Source: Oxalobacteraceae bacterium OTU3CINTB1 (GTDB lineage: Bacteria > Pseudomonadota > Gammaproteobacteria > Burkholderiales > Burkholderiaceae_D). Taken from it: a stretch of DNA of 64,000 nt. The notes under the pieces were generated by a model, which did not search any database, had not been told where the DNA came from, and saw nothing but the letters and a program-made list of their open reading frames with translations. Where the stretch lies: positions 4,960,001 through 5,024,000 of the forward strand of contig CP099652.1 of the NCBI GenBank assembly GCA_024123955.1, in the 5' to 3' direction. Positions 61,434 through 64,000 of the stretch are shown here, piece after piece (positions within the stretch are counted from its first letter, which is position 1; each line of letters begins with the position of its first letter). Position numbers and translations under genes: made by a program.

Positions 61434-61559
61434 CAGATAAAAATTTGACCCGGGACATGCGATTCCCCCTCCCCGCCGACTTGGCAACCTTCGTGCGAAA
61501 CCGCACAGACCCACTTTTGCCGTGTGACTATTCTGGAATCACATTTTCAGGAGAACAAC

Positions 61560-62009
61560 ATGAACCACACAAAAACCCTGGCAGCATTGATGATCGCCGG
61601 CACCGCCGTTTTAAGCGGTTGCGCCAGCACCAACAACGCGCCGCAACAAGTGTCGTACCAAAATCAGAATGAATCGGCCAGCTACGGCACGATCGAATCG
61701 ATCCAGATGAAGCAAGCCAAGGAAGGCACCAGCGGCGCTGGCGCCGTCGCCGGCGGCCTGGTTGGCGCACTGCTGGGTAACCAAGTCGGTTCCGGCAGCG
61801 GCCGCGCGGCAGCCACCGTGGCCGGCGCGGTCGGTGGCGCCGTGGTCGGCAACACCGTCGAGGGCAACCGCAACGAAGCGAAACAGGAATATCAGATCAG
61901 CGTTCGCATGGACAACGGCGATTACCGCATGGTGAACCAGGACAGCGTGTACGACCTGCGCGTCGGCAACCGCGTGCGCCTGGTCGACGGCCGCGTGTAC
62001 CGCTACTAA
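61560..62009 (+). CDS. Glycine-zipper lipoprotein (SlyB/OsmB-like)
   Basis: 149 residues from the ATG preceded by AGGAG. The lipobox is VLSG-C. After YGTIESIQMKQAKEG comes a glycine-zipper membrane pair (GAGAVAGGLVGALLGNQVG and AATVAGAVGGAVVGNTVEG). The C-terminal beta part (YQISVRMDNGDYRMV, GNRVRLVDGRVYRY) is as in SlyB and Pcp. An outer-membrane envelope-stress protein. It is followed by two small genes on the same strand, probably one operon. Confidence 0.88.
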   Translation: MNHTKTLAALMIAGTAVLSGCASTNNAPQQVSYQNQNESASYGTIESIQMKQAKEGTSGAGAVAGGLVGALLGNQVGSGSGRAAATVAGAVGGAVVGNTVEGNRNEAKQEYQISVRMDNGDYRMVNQDSVYDLRVGNRVRLVDGRVYRY

Positions 62010-62068
62010 TCCGATTAAACCGCCGTTAAACCGCATTCAAAAACAACTACCAAATTAAGGGGAACACC

Positions 62069-62221
62069 ATGGGCACCATCATTCTGATTATTCTGGTCCT
62101 GGCACTGATCGGCGCGCTGCCGACCTGGCCGCACAGCCGCAACTGGGGCTACGCTCCGAGCGGTATCACCGGCTTGATCGTGCTGATCCTGCTGATCATG
62201 CTGCTGACGGGCCGCTTGTAA
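62069..62221 (+). CDS. DUF3309 family small membrane protein
   Basis: 50 residues, preceded by AAGGGG. Two membrane segments (TIILIILVLALIGALPTW and GLIVLILLIMLLTGRL) flank the polar WPHSRNWGYAPSG loop, the DUF3309 signature. Such peptides are common beside stress genes. Function is unknown. Confidence 0.85.
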   Translation: MGTIILIILVLALIGALPTWPHSRNWGYAPSGITGLIVLILLIMLLTGRL

Positions 62222-62237
62222 GCACAAGGAGGACATC

Positions 62238-62573
62238 ATGACGCGTTTCCATCACATTGCATGCGGCCTGGCGCTGGCTTGCGCGGCGCTGACTGCGCAA
62301 GCGCAGGACAACACGCCGCCGCAGAACGTCCAGCTGCAACAGCAGGAAATCGCCAAGGGCGATCCGGCAAGATGGTACAAGGAAGACGCCACCAGCGCCG
62401 AGCAGACCCGCACCTTGCGCAAGGAAATCGGCGCCGCGCTGGCCGAATCCACCAACGCCTGCAAGAAAGGCCCGGCCGGCGAACGCGATGCCTGCATCCG
62501 CGAAGCGCGCGAAACCTACAAGCGCGACATGCGGAAGGTGCCGCAGGTTCTCGCAGAGAACAAACGGCAGTAA
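62238..62573 (+). CDS. Small exported protein of unknown function
   Basis: 111 residues. The signal peptide (FHHIACGLALACAALTAQAQ) is followed by a charged helical domain with two cysteines (STNACKKGPAGERDACIREARE), a likely disulphide. AAGGAGG precedes the ATG. It is the last gene of the stress group begun at 61560, ending at a terminator. The family is not recognised with certainty. Confidence 0.75.
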   Translation: MTRFHHIACGLALACAALTAQAQDNTPPQNVQLQQQEIAKGDPARWYKEDATSAEQTRTLRKEIGAALAESTNACKKGPAGERDACIREARETYKRDMRKVPQVLAENKRQ

Positions 62574-62596
62574 CCGTCGGGATGAAGTCGGTACAG

Positions 62597-62626
62597 AAAG
62601 CCGCCTGAGCGATCAGGCGGCTTTTT
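62597..62626 (+). terminator. Rho-independent terminator of the envelope-stress operon
   Basis: AAGCCGCCTGA, short loop, TCAGGCGGCTTTTT. It overlaps the stop codon of the convergent patatin gene. Confidence 0.9.
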
Positions 62627-63782
62627 CACGTGCGCCGGCCGGCTTGGCGGCGGGCAGCGGCGGCAGTTCGTGCACGACCAGCGGCGTGTCTTCGGACACA
62701 AAGGTCAGCCACCCTGCGGCCTCGACGGCACGCAGGCCGTCCTGGTAGCCCTGGTCCCAGCGCCACTCGGTCGAGCCCTTGGAAAAATTGATGTCCTTGG
62801 CCGCCATATTCCAGTCCCGGCCCGCGTATTCGAGGCGCACCACGTGCAGGGTGGTGCCGCAGCCGAGCTCGGCCAGATCCTGCTCGCCCTGCTCCGTCTG
62901 CGCATGCTCCGGCAACGCGGCGTACAGGCCGCGCAGCTTTTGCTGCAGCTTGTGGCGGGCGACATAATCGTCCAGATGGCGCTTGGAACGCGAAGCGAAG
63001 GTGACATCCTTCTGCCGCGTCTGCACCTCGTCCAGGGTGGTGGGTTCGCGGCCGTCGGCGCTCCACAGGTCGACCATGAAGCACAGGGTATCGACCGGCT
63101 GGGCGTCGTCCAGCACGGTCTCGAGCGGGGTGTTGGAGTACAGGCCGCCATCCCAATACAGCTCGCCATCGATGCGCACCGCCGGAAAGCCGGGCGGCAA
63201 GGCGCCGCTGGCGCGGATGTGGTCGGCGTTGATGTCGAGGTCGCGGTTGTCGAAGCTGCGCAGCGTGCCGCAGGTGACCTTGAGCGCGTTGACGGTCAGG
63301 CGCATGCCTTCGGGACCGTTGAGGTAATCGAAATCGATGAGGGAATTCAGTGTCTCGCCCAACTCGGCGGTATCGTAGAAGCTGGCTTCCTCGGGCGCGA
63401 CGGCCATGCCGGCGGCAAACGGGCTGAACAGTCGCGGCTTGAAAAAGCCCGGCACGCCGCGCAGCAAGGTATCCCAGGTTTGCAGAAAAATATTGGAGCG
63501 CCGCTGGGCATCGGCCACGCGGCGCATGTCGAAGGAGTCGCGGTGGGAAATGCCTTCCCAAAACTGGCGCAAGCGCGCCAGCCGGGTTTCGTGCGGGTTG
63601 CCGGCCAAAATGGCGGCGTTGATGGCACCGATCGAGGTGCCGACGATCCAGTCGGGCGCCAGGCCATGCTCGTGCAGTGCCTGGAACACGCCGGCCTGGT
63701 AGGCGCCCAACGCCCCGCCCCCTTGCAGCACCAGCACAATGCGCATGCCCGCAGGGTTGAGTTTGTTGGACGACGAACTCAA
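62613..63782 (-). CDS. Patatin-like phospholipase
   Basis: 389 residues. The oxyanion motif is VLQGGGALGAYQAGV, the nucleophile Ser in VGTSIGAINAAIL, and the catalytic Asp in YWDGGLYSNTP. The C-terminal half (about 250-389) matches the DUF3734 extension (ASRSKRHLDDYVARHKLQQKLRGLY...). It hydrolyses phospholipids or acts in membrane lipid turnover or polyhydroxybutyrate-associated metabolism; the latter is suggested only by the dehydrogenase fragment at the far left edge. No signal peptide is present. Confidence 0.9.
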   Translation of the reverse strand: MSSSSNKLNPAGMRIVLVLQGGGALGAYQAGVFQALHEHGLAPDWIVGTSIGAINAAILAGNPHETRLARLRQFWEGISHRDSFDMRRVADAQRRSNIFLQTWDTLLRGVPGFFKPRLFSPFAAGMAVAPEEASFYDTAELGETLNSLIDFDYLNGPEGMRLTVNALKVTCGTLRSFDNRDLDINADHIRASGALPPGFPAVRIDGELYWDGGLYSNTPLETVLDDAQPVDTLCFMVDLWSADGREPTTLDEVQTRQKDVTFASRSKRHLDDYVARHKLQQKLRGLYAALPEHAQTEQGEQDLAELGCGTTLHVVRLEYAGRDWNMAAKDINFSKGSTEWRWDQGYQDGLRAVEAAGWLTFVSEDTPLVVHELPPLPAAKPAGAREKAA

Positions 63783-63786
63783 GACA

Positions 63787-64000
63787 CTAGTCCGTGATGC
63801 GCTTGCGGCGCATCAGCCAGGCGGCGCCCAGCCCCAGCACCGCTACCACGCCAAGCGCCGGTTTGACCAGCTTCTTGCGGGCGATGAAGGACCCCACCGT
63901 CAGCGCGTACGGCATCAGCGCCTTGTAGTTAAAGCCGCTCATGCCACCCGGCTGCAGCAGGCCGCCGAGACGGGCTTGCGCCAGTCCGACGGCGTGGTCG
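63787..64000 (-). CDS. C-terminal part of an unidentified protein, partial
   Basis: The last 70 codons of a gene entering from the right edge. The end contains one membrane segment (LGVVAVLGLGAAWLM) followed by RRKRITD, so it is C-terminally anchored with a basic cytoplasmic tail. GLLQPGGMSGFNYKALMPYALTVGSFIARKKLVKP precedes it. I cannot name the family from this fragment. It lies just upstream of the patatin gene, with four bases between, so the two are probably one operon. Confidence 0.6.
   Translation of the reverse strand, partial: DHAVGLAQARLGGLLQPGGMSGFNYKALMPYALTVGSFIARKKLVKPALGVVAVLGLGAAWLMRRKRITD

Overview
The window is a high-GC chromosomal segment from a betaproteobacterium. The gene families and their style (long Ala/Lys-rich RpoD N-terminus, ProQ, ModABC-ModE, YaeQ, PurU, TrmJ-SuhB, RhlE, MtfA) suggest the family Oxalobacteraceae (Massilia/Duganella/Janthinobacterium type). 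That assignment is inferred from gene content, not from a search. I found no rRNA, tRNA, CRISPR array, complete IS element or prophage.

Layout. 1-5.6 kb: the end of a short-chain dehydrogenase, a LysR regulator, an SGNH hydrolase whose stop codon lies in a REP-like inverted repeat, rpoD with its terminator, and a possible small RNA upstream of rpoD. 5.6-15.1 kb: ProQ with a DEDD exonuclease, two c-type cytochrome genes, a PilT-like ATPase, an RlmI-like protein lacking its methyltransferase domain, a DUF2807 protein, a broken Rpn-type nuclease gene, an amidohydrolase, YaeQ and PurU. 15.4-18.8 kb: a KGG stress protein behind a sigma-E-like promoter, then modA-modB-modC-modE (minus strand) with a ModE operator.

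18.9-25.2 kb is the standout region. It encodes a PyrE-like phosphoribosyltransferase homologue with a changed PRPP loop, an HlyD adaptor, a 242-residue protein, two related Sec-exported four-cysteine proteins, and a peptidase-containing ABC exporter with an intact Cys/His/Asp C39 triad. The 242-residue protein has a textbook double-glycine leader, an Asp-Gly4 repeat linker, and a C-terminal domain carrying the zinc-site pattern of Hedgehog/LAS-type domains (H-x5-H-x6-D ... E ... H-x-H). Near-identical promoter/operator modules (CATTAC-N6-GTAATG, then TTGGCA-N17-TACYAT) precede the first and the last gene. I infer a self-contained export system for a Hedgehog-like zinc peptidase, with the two four-cysteine proteins as candidate periplasmic immunity or partner proteins.

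25.2-31.7 kb: a frameshifted MscS remnant, a three-gene FAD dehydrogenase complex (small Tat subunit, GMC flavoprotein with a Cys cluster, triheme cytochrome), an AEC transporter, a YgjP-like metallopeptidase, and an AT-richer patch with two small membrane ORFs abutting a broken Asp/Glu racemase gene. 31.7-46.3 kb: a GH2 glycosidase, a UGT-type glycosyltransferase, a LOG protein, a TPR protein, a TetR regulator, an S9 peptidase, a REC-REC-GAF-PAS-GGDEF-EAL-REC protein overlapping a PAS histidine kinase with a degenerate ATP-site motif, and a lipase-like hydrolase. 46.4-50.5 kb: a second REP-like copy, a GMC oxidoreductase with its Tat subunit, and TrmJ divergent from SuhB. 50.7-64 kb: RhlE, a hydroxypyruvate-isomerase-like protein, a lipoprotein/DksA-like cluster, envelope and stress proteins (glycine zipper, BON, DUF3309), MtfA, a winged-helix protein, OmpA, YihY, an AI-2E-type transporter, a patatin phospholipase and a cut-off gene at the right edge.
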